Assembly (NCBI GenBank): GCA_013388675.1
Contig: JACAEW010000207.1
Span: 1-40,719 of the forward strand
DNA from: Syntrophaceae bacterium
GTDB lineage: Bacteria; Desulfobacterota; SM23-61
Length of the DNA: 40,719 nt
Direction of reading: 5' to 3'
Shown here: positions 9,010 to 19,042 of the stretch, one piece after another
How the letters are laid out: every line of letters starts with the position of its first letter
Numbering within the stretch: the stretch's first letter is position 1
The notes under the pieces: model-generated
Database searches by the model: none
What the model was told of the DNA's origin: nothing
Seen by the model: only the letters and a program-made list of their open reading frames with translations
Position numbers and translations under genes: made by a program

Positions 9010-10074
9010 TCACTGCCCGGCCTTAAGCGCCTCGGCCCGGTAATGGGCGGTCAGGGCATTGGTCATTTCGTCCAGGTCGCCTTCCATAAAACTGTCCAGG
9101 CGGTACAGGGTAAGATTGATGCGGTGATCGGTGACCCGGTTCTGGGGGAAGTTGTAGGTTCGCACCCTCTCGCTCCGGTCCCCGGACCCCACTTGGCTTT
9201 TCCGCTGCTCCGAAATTTCAGCCCGCTGTTCTTCCTCCAGCTTATCGAGCAGCCTGGCCCTGAGAACCTTCAAGGCCTTGGCTTTGTTTTTATGCTGGGA
9301 TTTTTCATCCTGGCAGGTCACCACCATTCCGGTGGGGATATGAGTCACGCGAACCGCAGAATCCGTGGTGTTTACGCTTTGCCCCCCGGGACCCGAAGAC
9401 CGGTAGACGTCGATGCGCAGGTCGTTGGGGTTGATCTCCACCTCCACTTCATCCGCCTCCGGGAGCACGGCCACGGTCACGGCGGAGGTGTGGATCCGCC
9501 CGGAGGCTTCGGTCACGGGCACCCTCTGCACCCGGTGAACCCCGCTTTCGTGCTTCAGGACGCTGTAAACGCTCTTGCCTTCCACCAGGCCGATGATTTC
9601 TTTGAACCCTCCGAGGCCCGTCGGGTTTTCGCTTATCACTTCCACCCGCCACCGCTTCTTTTCCGCGTACTTCGAATACATACGGAAGAGGGCCGCGGCG
9701 AAAAGGGCCGCTTCTTCTCCTCCGGTTCCGGCGCGGATCTCCAGAAAGATGTTCTTCTCGTCCCTCGGGTCCTTGGGCAGGAGCAGCATTTTCAGCTCTT
9801 CTTACAATCCGGCCAGTCGCTCCCTCAGAGTCTGAAGCTCGGCTTTGGCCAGGTCCCGCATCTCCTCGTCCGACTCCAGGAGCAGGGCCTGGCTTTCCTG
9901 AATCTCCCCCTGCACCTTCTTGTAAGCCTGGTAAGTCTCCACCAGCTTGGAGATTTCCGCCCTCTCCCGGGCGAGCTTCTGCATCTCCTTGGGGTTGGCC
10001 AGGGTCTTGGGGTCCGCCAGGAGACGTTCGATCTCCCGGAATCGTTCTTCAACCTGATCTAATTTCTGGAACAT
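9010..10074 (-). CDS. prfA: Peptide chain release factor 1, interrupted by an in-frame UAA at codon 91
   Basis: RF1 reads UAA and UAG in the ribosomal A site and triggers release of the finished protein. The frame from ATG 10074 to TGA 9010-9012 spans the normal RF1 length. It shows domain 1 (coiled-coil, residues 1-90), the anticodon-like PVT at about 186-188 (PxT marks RF1, not RF2), GGQ at about 230-232, and the [15 protein letters not shown] signature. However, codon 91 (9802-9804) is TAA. There is no frameshift: the same frame continues with EELK, then ATG 9789 and LLLPKDP, and aligns one-for-one with E. coli RF1, where a Glu stands at the stop position. A purine-rich stretch (AAGAAGAG) precedes ATG 9789, so re-initiation giving a 259-residue core is conceivable. 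Sequence error, nonsense mutation, re-initiation and readthrough cannot be told apart here. Confidence 0.9.
9802..9804 (-). other. In-frame UAA codon inside prfA
   Basis: The reverse complement of these three bases is TAA, preceded by GCC-GGA-TTG and followed by GAA-GAG-CTG-AAA-ATG in one unbroken frame. One base change would restore a sense codon (for example GAA or CAA). It falls between the helical domain 1 and the decoding/catalytic core of RF1. Confidence 0.9.
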
Positions 10075-10086
10075 AATGATCTATCG

Positions 10087-10158
10087 GGGCGCAGATTCAC
10101 GCGGACGATTATTCGTGAACGATTTCATAAGTCATTCTTGTCCTGAAAATCTGCGCCC
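10087..10158. repeat. Inverted repeat between prfA and the DUF1385 gene
   Basis: GGGCGCAGAT (10087-10096) is repeated in reverse complement at 10149-10158 with 52 bases between. The wording (CGCAGATTCACGCGGAC, then CTGCGCCCATCTGGGTC) resembles short dispersed intergenic repeats common in deltaproteobacterial genomes. No U-tract follows on either strand, so it is not an evident terminator. It fills most of the 106-bp gap and leaves no clear ribosome site in front of prfA. Confidence 0.5.
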
Positions 10159-10180
10159 ATCTGGGTCCGTTTCGATTTTA

Positions 10181-11119
10181 TTAGAGAACCGTCTTCTGGC
10201 CGGTTTCGATCCTGAGGGCTCCCTGAAGGGACCGCAGGGCGATTTCGATCTGGTCATCGGTTGGCTGGCGGGTCGTGAGGCGCTGAAGCCACAGGCCGGG
10301 GGCAATGACCCATTTCAAGAGGGGGTGATCCGCCTTCTTCCCGCTCAGCTTGATCACTTCGTAGGCCAGCCCGGCGATGGGAAAGAGGAGGGGCAGCTTG
10401 ATCCCTACGTAAATCAGGTTGGTAAGCCCTTTTCCCAAGGATGGGAACTTGGGAAGAAAGGGAAAGATCGCGGAAAAAAGAAGGATGCTGACGATAACCA
10501 CGATCAGCAAAAAGGCCGTCCCGCAGCGGGGATGGAGGGTGGAGTGCTTGCGGGCATTGCTTACGTTCAGCTCCTCCCCCGCTTCATAGGCATAGATGCA
10601 CTTATGCTCGGCGCCGTGGTACTGGAAGATCCGCTGAATGTCCTTCATGCGGGAGATCAAGTAAATATAGGCAACCAAGAAGAGGATTTTGATCAGGCCG
10701 TCGACCAAATGGAAGAGGACTCCATCCACAGGGAGTTCCCGCCCGAAGAAATCGCCCAGGAACCCGGTTAAGTAATGGGGAAGGACGACGAAGAAAAGAA
10801 TCCCAATTCCAAAGGCCAGGGCCATGACCGTTCCGATGGCCCAGGAGCTGAGTTTATCGTCCTTTTTCCCCTCCTCCAGCGCCTCGTTCGCGGAGAAGGA
10901 CAACGCCTGGAGGCCGTTAATCAGCGTTTCGAGCAGAACGATGGAACCCCGGATCAGCGGCCATTTCAGGAATTTATACCGGTTGGACAGGGAGCGCCAT
11001 ACGTCCTCTTTCACCACCACTTGGCCATTGGATTTCCGCACCGCAATGGCCAGGGCGTTGGGGGCGCGCATCATGACGCCCTCGATGACCGCCTGTCCTC
11101 CGACCACAATCTTAGCCAT
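10181..11119 (-). CDS. DUF1385 family membrane protein (YqhQ-like)
   Basis: A 312-residue integral membrane protein of unknown function. The N-terminus carries the family signature VGGQAVIEGVMMR (6-18). Hydrophobic segments lie near 93-113, 136-156, 200-222 and 236-255. The conserved block YHGAEHKCIYAYE (167-179) and HPRCGT (196-201) supply His, Cys and Glu residues that could bind a metal, though none has been shown. The ATG at 11119 starts a typical MAKIVVGGQA sequence. It sits between rpmE and prfA, the same place as in many Firmicutes and deltaproteobacteria, which suggests a link with translation or envelope housekeeping, but the role is not known. Stop TAA. Confidence 0.9.
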   Translation of the reverse strand: MAKIVVGGQAVIEGVMMRAPNALAIAVRKSNGQVVVKEDVWRSLSNRYKFLKWPLIRGSIVLLETLINGLQALSFSANEALEEGKKDDKLSSWAIGTVMALAFGIGILFFVVLPHYLTGFLGDFFGRELPVDGVLFHLVDGLIKILFLVAYIYLISRMKDIQRIFQYHGAEHKCIYAYEAGEELNVSNARKHSTLHPRCGTAFLLIVVIVSILLFSAIFPFLPKFPSLGKGLTNLIYVGIKLPLLFPIAGLAYEVIKLSGKKADHPLLKWVIAPGLWLQRLTTRQPTDDQIEIALRSLQGALRIETGQKTVL

Positions 11120-11184
11120 GCCTTCAGGTCCGATGGGAAAAAATCATATTCCCCCTTTCGGGGGGAAGCTGTGAAAAAATCCCA

Positions 11185-11300
11185 CTTCCACCCCCACCCT
11201 GGACCTCCCCCATCGAGGGAGAGGGAAATTCTTTATGTATTTCAATATGTTTCCCCTCTTCCCCGAAGGGAGAGGGAAGGGTGAGGGGGAATATTTCAAT
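11185..11300. repeat. C/G-run intergenic repeat with hairpins
   Basis: The gap between the DUF1385 gene and rpmE is filled by purine/pyrimidine-biased sequence with several short hairpins, e.g. CTCCCCCATCGAGGGAGAGG and CCCCTCTTCCCCGAAGGGAG. Read on the minus strand, 11185-11224 resembles 29503-29543 on the plus strand (shared core CTCCCTCGATGGG followed by GGTG-rich sequence), so it belongs to a dispersed family. Confidence 0.5.
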
Positions 11301-11330
11301 TTTTTCACACCTTCGGGGATTGGGAAGCTT

Positions 11331-11357
11331 CAAAAAGGGAGCGGAAAAACTGCTCCC
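11331..11357 (-). terminator. Rho-independent terminator after rpmE
   Basis: In minus sense GGGAGC (11357-11352), a nine-base loop, GCTCCC (11342-11337), then five T. It starts eight bases past the rpmE TAA. It would isolate rpmE from the DUF1385-prfA-prmC genes, which then need their own promoter. Confidence 0.75.
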
Positions 11358-11364
11358 TTCCCCA

Positions 11365-11580
11365 TTAAGCGGACTTCACGCTCTTCAGTCCGTATTTCTT
11401 CTGGAACCGCTCGACCCGTCCGGCCGAGTCGATCAGCTTCTGCTTGCCGGTGAAGAAGGGATGGCAACGGGAACAGATTTCCACCGAAATCTCCTTCTTG
11501 ACGGACTTCGTGCGGATTTCATTGCCGCAGGCGCATTTAATGACCGAATCGACGAACTTGGGATGGATCTCCTTTTTCAT
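11365..11580 (-). CDS. rpmE: 50S ribosomal protein bL31 (zinc-binding form)
   Basis: A 71-residue protein of the large subunit's central protuberance, bridging to the small subunit. Cys16, Cys18, Cys36 and Cys39 form the zinc site of the C+ type, so this is the zinc-dependent rather than the zinc-free paralogue. The sequence MKKEIHPKF, then [13 protein letters not shown] and [11 protein letters not shown] is diagnostic. The ATG at 11580 is chosen over an upstream in-frame start because a perfect GGAGG lies seven bases before it. rho lies upstream on the same strand with a 117-bp gap carrying a large hairpin and a promoter-like box. A terminator follows. In bacteria with two forms, the C+ form is normally used when zinc is plentiful. 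Confidence 0.97.
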   Translation of the reverse strand: MKKEIHPKFVDSVIKCACGNEIRTKSVKKEISVEICSRCHPFFTGKQKLIDSAGRVERFQKKYGLKSVKSA

Positions 11581-11590
11581 GCCTTCCTCC

Positions 11591-11693
11591 AAAAAAAAAG
11601 CGGTCAGCGATCCGCTTTCAGCGATAAGCAAAAACAATTTTTATTATACCATAAGTCTTAGCTGACCGCTGAAAGCTGACGGCTGACCGCTTT
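11591..11693 (-). terminator. Long stem-loop with U-tract between rho and rpmE
   Basis: In minus sense the left arm AAAGCGGTCAGC (11693-11682) pairs with GCTGACCGCTTT (11608-11597), and inside it GCTTTCAGCG pairs with CGCTGAAAGC. A five-by-five internal loop separates the two blocks, giving 22 paired bases in total. A run of nine T (11599-11591) follows and abuts the GGAGG of rpmE. It would end or attenuate transcripts coming from rho. The repeated GCTGACCGCT/GCTGACGGCT units suggest it grew from a dispersed repeat. Confidence 0.65.
11643..11651 (-). promoter_or_regulatory. Extended -10 promoter box for rpmE, inside the hairpin loop
   Basis: The minus strand reads TGGTATAAT, a perfect TATAAT with the TGn extension, in the loop of the rho-rpmE stem-loop. 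The matching -35 region (CAGCGG) is poor, as is usual for extended -10 promoters. Transcripts starting here (about 11636) would lack the left arm and so escape the terminator. Confidence 0.5.
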
Positions 11694-11697
11694 CTTT

Positions 11698-12948
11698 CTA
11701 CTTGCTCATGGAATCCAGGAATTCCTTATTGTCCTTCGTTCCTTTCATTTTATCCAGCAAAAACTCCATGGCATCGATGGAATTCAAGGGCTGCAGGAGC
11801 TTTCGCAAGATCCACACCCGGTTGAGTTCCAATGAGCTCAGGAGAAGCTCTTCTTTCCGCGTCCCGGATTTGTTGATATCGATCGCCGGGAAGATTCTCC
11901 GGTCGGCCAGCTTGCGGTCCAGGACGATTTCCATGTTGCCCGTGCCCTTGAACTCTTCGAAGATCACTTCGTCCATCCGGCTGCCGGTGTCGATCAGGGC
12001 CGTGGCGATGATGGTCAAGCTTCCCCCCTCTTCCACGTTCCGGGCTGCCCCGAAGAACCGTTTGGGCTTGTGCAGGGCGTTGGAATCGACCCCGCCCGAA
12101 AGGATCTTGCCGCTGGGGGGGATCACGGTATTGTAAGCCCGGGCCAGCCGGGTGATGCTGTCGAGGAGAATGATCACGTCTTTCTGATGTTCCACCAGCC
12201 GTTTGGCTTTTTCCAGGACCATCTCCGCCACCTGGACATGGCGTTGGGCCGGCTCGTCGAAGGTGGAGCTGATCACCTCTCCGTGAACGGAACGCTGCAT
12301 GTCCGTGACCTCTTCCGGCCTTTCATCGATCAGGAGAACGATCAGGACAATGTCCTTGTGGTTTTGGGCGGCGCTGTTGGCGATTGACTGCAGGATCATG
12401 GTTTTGCCCGCTCGCGGGGGGCTGACGATCAGCCCGCGCTGGCCCTTCCCGATGGGAGTTAAAAGGTCCATGACCCGCATGGATTTGTTGTCCTCCCCCG
12501 GGACTTCCAGGCTCAGGCGGGAATTGGGATAGAGGGGAGTCAGGTTATCAAAGAGGATCTTCTCTCGGGCTAGGTCGGGTTCCTCATAGTTAACGGCCTC
12601 GACTTTCAGCAGGGCAAAGTAACGCTCCCCTTCTTTGGGGGGGCGGATCTGGCCCGCTATGGTATCCCCGGTGCGCAGGTTGAAGCGGCGAATTTGCGAG
12701 GGGGACACGTAGATGTCGTCTGGGCCGGGAAGATAGTTGAAGTCGGGAGAACGGAGGAAGCCGAAACCATCGGGGAGGGTCTCCAATACCCCTTCGCCGT
12801 AGATCAGGCCGTTCTTCTCGGTCTGCGCCTGCAGGATGGCGAAGATCAGGTCCTGCTTGCGCATCCCGCTGGCCCCCTCGACGTTGAGCTGCCTGGCCAA
12901 TTTATTCAGCTCATTGATCTTTTTTTCCTTCAGCTCAACAATATTCAT
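11698..12948 (-). CDS. rho: Transcription termination factor Rho
   Basis: A 416-residue hexameric RNA-dependent ATPase that ends transcription of untranslated RNA. It has the N-terminal Rho-N helical domain (1-45), the RNA-binding cold-shock fold with GFGFLRSP (61-68), the P-loop SPPRAGKT (176-183), the Walker B region [14 protein letters not shown], and the Q/R-loop region ending [13 protein letters not shown]. It is compact, with no inserted N-terminal extension. I start at ATG 12948 because AAGGAG lies five bases before it; a GTG six bases further upstream overlaps that ribosome site. The stop is TAG. rho is preceded by a roughly 300-base leader with a good promoter, in keeping with the autogenous control known for rho in E. 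coli (inference for this organism). Confidence 0.97.
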   Translation of the reverse strand: MNIVELKEKKINELNKLARQLNVEGASGMRKQDLIFAILQAQTEKNGLIYGEGVLETLPDGFGFLRSPDFNYLPGPDDIYVSPSQIRRFNLRTGDTIAGQIRPPKEGERYFALLKVEAVNYEEPDLAREKILFDNLTPLYPNSRLSLEVPGEDNKSMRVMDLLTPIGKGQRGLIVSPPRAGKTMILQSIANSAAQNHKDIVLIVLLIDERPEEVTDMQRSVHGEVISSTFDEPAQRHVQVAEMVLEKAKRLVEHQKDVIILLDSITRLARAYNTVIPPSGKILSGGVDSNALHKPKRFFGAARNVEEGGSLTIIATALIDTGSRMDEVIFEEFKGTGNMEIVLDRKLADRRIFPAIDINKSGTRKEELLLSSLELNRVWILRKLLQPLNSIDAMEFLLDKMKGTKDNKEFLDSMSK

Positions 12949-13249
12949 CTTCACTCCTTATAAAACCTATGAAATTCGAAGCCCTGCCGATGGGTTCTCC
13001 GGCCGGGCAACAGGAAAGACTCTGCCGTTTCGATCCGTGTATGGATGTATTATTGGGTCCTTTGATGCGGGGGGGTAAAGTCTACGGTCTCCAAGGCCTG
13101 ATCGTTCTTCGTACCGCCGCTTAAGAATAAAGTTTACTGAATCCTATGTCGAGCATGAATACCTTGTTCGGGTCTCGAGAAAGGATTTCGTGGATCAGAT
13201 TTCTAGGAAGATTTTTTGGCCAATCCCTAAGGAAGGATTATACTCCCTC

Positions 13250-13278
13250 ATTTTAGGGACAGGCCAAATCTTTGTCAA
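13250..13278 (-). promoter_or_regulatory. Sigma70-type promoter of rho
   Basis: On the minus strand TTGACA (13278-13273), 17 bases, then TAAAAT (13255-13250). A TATAAT at 13242-13237 lies just downstream and could serve a second start with a poorer -35 (TTGGCC, 19-base spacing). Predicted starts near 13243 or 13230 give a leader of almost 300 nt before rho. The rest of the 12949-13328 gap has no recognisable gene. Confidence 0.65.
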
Positions 13279-13328
13279 GCGGAATTTTTTGGGCTTGGAA
13301 ACAAAAGCCGCGTCCCCTCCCCGGGGCC

Positions 13329-14084
13329 CTAGCCTGGCGGAACCTCCGAATCCTTCCTCAGGGCTATGAAGTTTAATTGCCTCCCCCCGATCTTATCGGC
13401 ATTTCGGTAAGAATAAAAAGCGTCTGCCCGGCAGGATGTGCAGATTTTCAGGGCCTGGATTTTTTCCTTTAATATTCCCGCACCTTCCAGAAGGAAGCGG
13501 TTGGCTTCGTATAGGTCGAGCATCCATTTTCCCTCACCCCGGGGCCGGGAAATCAGGTCCCAGGGGATATTTTCCGAAGAAAAGGCCCTTCTTACCGGTT
13601 CGTCCACCTCGTAGCAGCAAGGACCGATGCAGGGGCCCAAAGCGGCCCATAGGTCCGAACTTCGGGTCTGGAAAAGCTCCTTCATTTTCTCCACGGCCTT
13701 CCGGGAAATCCCCCGGGCCGACCCCCGCCACCCGGCGTGGACGATGCCCGCGGCCTTGCCGATTGGATCGTAGAGCAATATGGGCAAACAATCGGCGGTA
13801 AAGACCCCCAGGGCAATACCCGGGGTGCGAGTGATAAGGGCATCTCCTTCCATCTGCCAGAAATCTTCGGCCTTCTGGAGGTTTCCATCGGCATAAACGA
13901 CTCGGTCCCCATGGACCTGGCGGAGAGACAGGAGGGGAAAAATCTCCCCTCCTGCGCTGACCGTCTTTCCTTTCCAGTCCATCCGGGATGGTTTTTTATC
14001 ACCTGGCTGCCTCGTTCCAAAGCCATGGGCAATACGACATTCCCCTTTCCAGAACTCTACCTGCAAAAACCTCGGCTCGCTCAT
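13329..14084 (-). CDS. pgeF: Purine nucleoside phosphorylase / multicopper polyphenol oxidase-fold protein (YfiH family)
   Basis: A 251-residue YfiH/DUF152 protein. Members have been shown to phosphorolyse or deaminate purine nucleosides; in E. coli PgeF corrects peptidoglycan precursors carrying a wrong amino acid. The metal site is visible: His58 in RQVHGDRV, Cys99 in FTADCLPIL and His116 in VHAGWRG, with GPCIGPCCYEV further on. The start codon directly follows the TAG of the upstream rluD-type gene (TAGATG), so translation is coupled. The stop is TAG. A pseudouridine synthase next to pgeF is a widespread arrangement. Family assignment is sure; which activity dominates here is unknown. Confidence 0.92.
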   Translation of the reverse strand: MSEPRFLQVEFWKGECRIAHGFGTRQPGDKKPSRMDWKGKTVSAGGEIFPLLSLRQVHGDRVVYADGNLQKAEDFWQMEGDALITRTPGIALGVFTADCLPILLYDPIGKAAGIVHAGWRGSARGISRKAVEKMKELFQTRSSDLWAALGPCIGPCCYEVDEPVRRAFSSENIPWDLISRPRGEGKWMLDLYEANRFLLEGAGILKEKIQALKICTSCRADAFYSYRNADKIGGRQLNFIALRKDSEVPPG

Positions 14085-15173
14085 CTATACTTTATCCTCA
14101 TCCTGTGTTTGCACTGATGGGGCGGGGTTGCGGCAATTCTCCAGACCAATTTTCTTCCTGGGGCGTGCCGGGTTTTCCGAATTCCCCACTCCACGTTCCG
14201 AATTTCCCGTTTTTTCCTCTTTGTCCATTCTCCGGAGAAGTTCGACGGCCTCGCGAATATCCGCTGGCAGGGGAGAATCGAACTTCAGGGCCTCTCCGCT
14301 CGCCGGGTGGACAAAACCGAGAGAGGCTGCATGAAGGGCCTGGCGTTTGAGCCTCTGGAGCCCTTGCCGGAGGGATAAGGGCTCGATCGAGGCCAGCCGC
14401 TTCCTTCCCCCATACAGCGGGTCCCCCAGAATGGGGTGCCCGATAGAAGAAAGGTGGACACGGATTTGATGGGTCCGCCCCGTCTCCAGCCGAAACTCCG
14501 CCAGGTTGAAGGAGCGGAAGCGTTCCAGGACTCGCCAGTGGGTTCTGGCTTCCCGTCCCTTCCGGGGACGGGCGGACATTTTTTTGCGTTGCGTCGGGTG
14601 CCTCCCCACGGGAGCATCCACTTGGCCTTGGTCGGAGAGCTGGCCGAAGACGATTCCCAGGTACTTTCTCCGCACGGTATGCTTCCGGAATTGATCGGAC
14701 AGGGACCGATGGGCCGGGTCGTCCTTGGCCACCACGAGAACTCCGGACGTGTCTTTATCCAGCCGATGGACGATCCCCGGCCGGAGAACCCCTCCGATTC
14801 CGGCCAGGTCCGGGCAGCGATGGAGAAGGGCATTCACCAGGGTGCCCGAGCGGTTGCCCGCCCCCGGATGAACCACTAGCCCCGCGGGCTTTTCCACCAC
14901 GATCAGATGCCGGTCTTCATGCAGGACCTTAAGCGGAATGGCCTCCGCTTCCACCCCCAAATTTTGCGGCTCGGGACGGGTGAGAGTCACCACCTCGCTT
15001 TCTCGGAGCTTCAGCCCGGCCTTGGCCTTCCGCCCCTCGACTTGGACCTTTCCTGCTTCGATGAGCCTCTTGATCTGCGACCGGGAGAGGCCCGGGTCTT
15101 TCTGGGAGAGAAAGACATCCAGCCGCTTGGCGGAATCTTGGGAATGCACCCGGAAAGAAACGGTGGAATTCAT
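14085..15173 (-). CDS. rluD: Ribosomal large-subunit pseudouridine synthase, RluA/RluD family, with an unusual C-terminal tail
   Basis: A 362-residue enzyme that isomerises uridines of 23S rRNA. It has an N-terminal S4 RNA-binding domain (about 16-65), the catalytic motif HRLDKDTSG with Asp139, and ETGRTHQIRVHL (230-241) of the RluA family. The family's usual length is about 300-325, and the conserved part ends near residue 317 (VELLRRMDKEE). The last 45 or so residues, with GNSERGVGNSE, are low in complexity. Their DNA (14171-14210) resembles a dispersed TTCC-rich repeat also seen near 39716. The tail thus looks like a repeat captured into the frame. It ends in TAG abutting the pgeF ATG. RluD is the best guess over RluA/RluC by S4 domain and length, but the exact target site is inferred. 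Confidence 0.9.
   Translation of the reverse strand: MNSTVSFRVHSQDSAKRLDVFLSQKDPGLSRSQIKRLIEAGKVQVEGRKAKAGLKLRESEVVTLTRPEPQNLGVEAEAIPLKVLHEDRHLIVVEKPAGLVVHPGAGNRSGTLVNALLHRCPDLAGIGGVLRPGIVHRLDKDTSGVLVVAKDDPAHRSLSDQFRKHTVRRKYLGIVFGQLSDQGQVDAPVGRHPTQRKKMSARPRKGREARTHWRVLERFRSFNLAEFRLETGRTHQIRVHLSSIGHPILGDPLYGGRKRLASIEPLSLRQGLQRLKRQALHAASLGFVHPASGEALKFDSPLPADIREAVELLRRMDKEEKTGNSERGVGNSENPARPRKKIGLENCRNPAPSVQTQDEDKV
14171..14210. repeat. TTCC-rich repeat fragment inside the rluD 3' end
   Basis: Reads TTTTCCGAATTCCCCACTCC and then ACGTTCCGAATTTCCCG, a near-tandem of TTCCGAATT units. A similar string of TTCCGC/TTCCGAAAT units occurs at 39716-39747 in an intergenic region. It encodes the low-complexity tail of the pseudouridine synthase on the minus strand. 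Confidence 0.45.
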
Positions 15174-15183
15174 CCTCGCAGGG

Positions 15184-16116
15184 TCAGGAAGAAGGAAAGC
15201 AGCTCCTGAAGGATAGGGCCTTTTTCATTTTTTTTCTCCGGATGAGACTCCGGATTTCCTCCGTTTGGGCTTGCGCAGCGTCCTCCCCGGCTTTCAGGCA
15301 ATCCTCGAAGCGGTGGAAATCCGACCACCGAATCCCCGTCAAGTCCGGGCGGATGACGATATCCGCCTCCTTAAGCTGCAACTGACTCAAACTGTGCTGG
15401 GTAATATCGTTGGTCCGAAGGACGATGTCCAGCCCGGTTTCAAAATCCAGGGATTCGTTGACCCCTTCGGCCACATCCACGGCGATGGCAAAGTCCGCCC
15501 CCATCTTTCGCAGCGGGCCGACCGGAACTCGGTTGATCCAGCCGCCGTCCACCAGAACCCGGTCTCCCAGGATCACAGGGGGAAGGATGCCGGGAATAGC
15601 GCAACTGGCGCTCACCGTTTTTTGAAGGGGTCCTTCCTTGAGGACCACCTCTTCGCCCGATTTCAGGTCCAAGGCCACCACTGCCAGGGGAATTTGGGTT
15701 TTTCCCATGTCCACCGGATCCAGCAAAAAGCTGATGTTCTGAACGAACTCTTCTTCGGAGATGGGGGCTTTGCGCGTCAGGGATTGGCTGTAGAAAACCC
15801 CTTTCTTGATGAAGGCGGAGAAGCGGTGGAAAATCCCCTTTAGGGTCTGCTTGGTTTCTTGCTCGGGTTCGCGGAGAAAATCCGGGTTGGTTTTCTGGAA
15901 CTCCTTGCTCTCCAGGTAGCGGCGAAACCGTTCGACCAGGAAATCGCAGCGGGGATTGAGGGCAAACACCCCGCCGACCAGGGCCCCCATGGAAGTGCCC
16001 GTCAAGATGTCGATGGGAATCTTCCCCCGTTCCAGGGCGCAGAGAACCCCCAGGTGCGCCAGCCCCCTGGCTCCGCCCCCTCCCAGAGCTAATCCGATTT
16101 TGAACCATTTTCCCAT
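15184..16116 (-). CDS. Patatin-like phospholipase family protein
   Basis: A 310-residue serine lipid hydrolase of the patatin/RssA type. The oxyanion loop is GGGGARG (12-18), the nucleophile elbow GTSMG (40-44) carries Ser42, and the dyad Asp lies in VDGGWINRVP (near 191). No signal peptide is visible, so it is probably cytoplasmic or loosely membrane-bound, as RssA-type proteins are. The patatin fold takes up most of the length, with a charged C-terminal helix. The natural substrate is unknown. It begins 91 bp after the ATP synthase operon ends and runs into rluD with a ten-base gap, so it belongs to the same transcription direction as pgeF and rluD. Stop TGA. Confidence 0.9.
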   Translation of the reverse strand: MGKWFKIGLALGGGGARGLAHLGVLCALERGKIPIDILTGTSMGALVGGVFALNPRCDFLVERFRRYLESKEFQKTNPDFLREPEQETKQTLKGIFHRFSAFIKKGVFYSQSLTRKAPISEEEFVQNISFLLDPVDMGKTQIPLAVVALDLKSGEEVVLKEGPLQKTVSASCAIPGILPPVILGDRVLVDGGWINRVPVGPLRKMGADFAIAVDVAEGVNESLDFETGLDIVLRTNDITQHSLSQLQLKEADIVIRPDLTGIRWSDFHRFEDCLKAGEDAAQAQTEEIRSLIRRKKMKKALSFRSCFPSS

Positions 16117-16207
16117 ACCGGGCAGAAGGCTGAACGGGTTGAAACCGAAATCTTAAATCGAGCGGAAGCCCGGGCGAAATCTTTCCTGGACAGTCTTGGG
16201 AGGAAAG

Positions 16208-16624
16208 CTATTCCCTGGGAGCCTTCTCGGCCACCCGCAGTCTCACCCTGGCCCTCTCCAGAGCCTCCATTTGCTGGGGGTATTCCATGTCCCTGGAAGT
16301 GAGGTTTTTCAGCTTTTCCTCGGCCCGGGCCTTGGCCGCCCGGGCGCGGTCGGCATCGATATCCACCGCGGGTTCGGCGGTATCCACCAACACGGTGGCC
16401 CGGGAAGGAGTGATCTCCGCAAACCCGCGGTTGACGGCCAGGTAGTAGACCTGTTTATCCCGCTTATAATGGAGCTCCCCGATTTTCAGAGAGGTGATGA
16501 GGGGAGCATGTCCCGGCAGGATGTCCATATCACCCTGGCTTCCAGGGAGGTAGACTTCCTCCACTTTGGAGCTGACGATTAATCCGTCAGGGGTGACGAT
16601 TTCAAGCAGGAGAGTCTTATCCAC
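16208..16624 (-). CDS. atpC: ATP synthase F1 epsilon subunit
   Basis: A 138-residue central-stalk subunit that couples rotation to catalysis and can inhibit ATP hydrolysis. The beta-sandwich domain includes EIVTPDGLIVS, LPGSQGDMDILPGHAPLIT and the C-terminal helical hairpin rich in Arg/Ala/Glu. I take GTG at 16624 as the start: it lies ten bases past the atpD TGA with GAGGAAA in front, and the product then begins with the usual (M)DKTLLLEIVTPDG. In-frame sequence further upstream lies inside atpD in another frame. The stop is TAG. It is the last gene of the operon. Confidence 0.95.
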   Translation of the reverse strand: MDKTLLLEIVTPDGLIVSSKVEEVYLPGSQGDMDILPGHAPLITSLKIGELHYKRDKQVYYLAVNRGFAEITPSRATVLVDTAEPAVDIDADRARAAKARAEEKLKNLTSRDMEYPQQMEALERARVRLRVAEKAPRE

Positions 16625-16634
16625 GGCCGTTTCC

Positions 16635-19035
<2,401 letters not shown>

Positions 19036-19042
19036 GGTTGGA

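Noticed and set aside
9802..9804. Programmed frameshift in a release factor gene, as in prfB
   Set aside because: The motif PVT makes this RF1, and the frame is the same on both sides of the UAA, so there is no frameshift.
9802..9804. UAA reassigned to a sense codon in this organism
   Set aside because: recQ, hisD, murA, DUF1385, rpmE, atpH, mnmG and hutH all end at TAA in the expected place, so UAA is still a stop.
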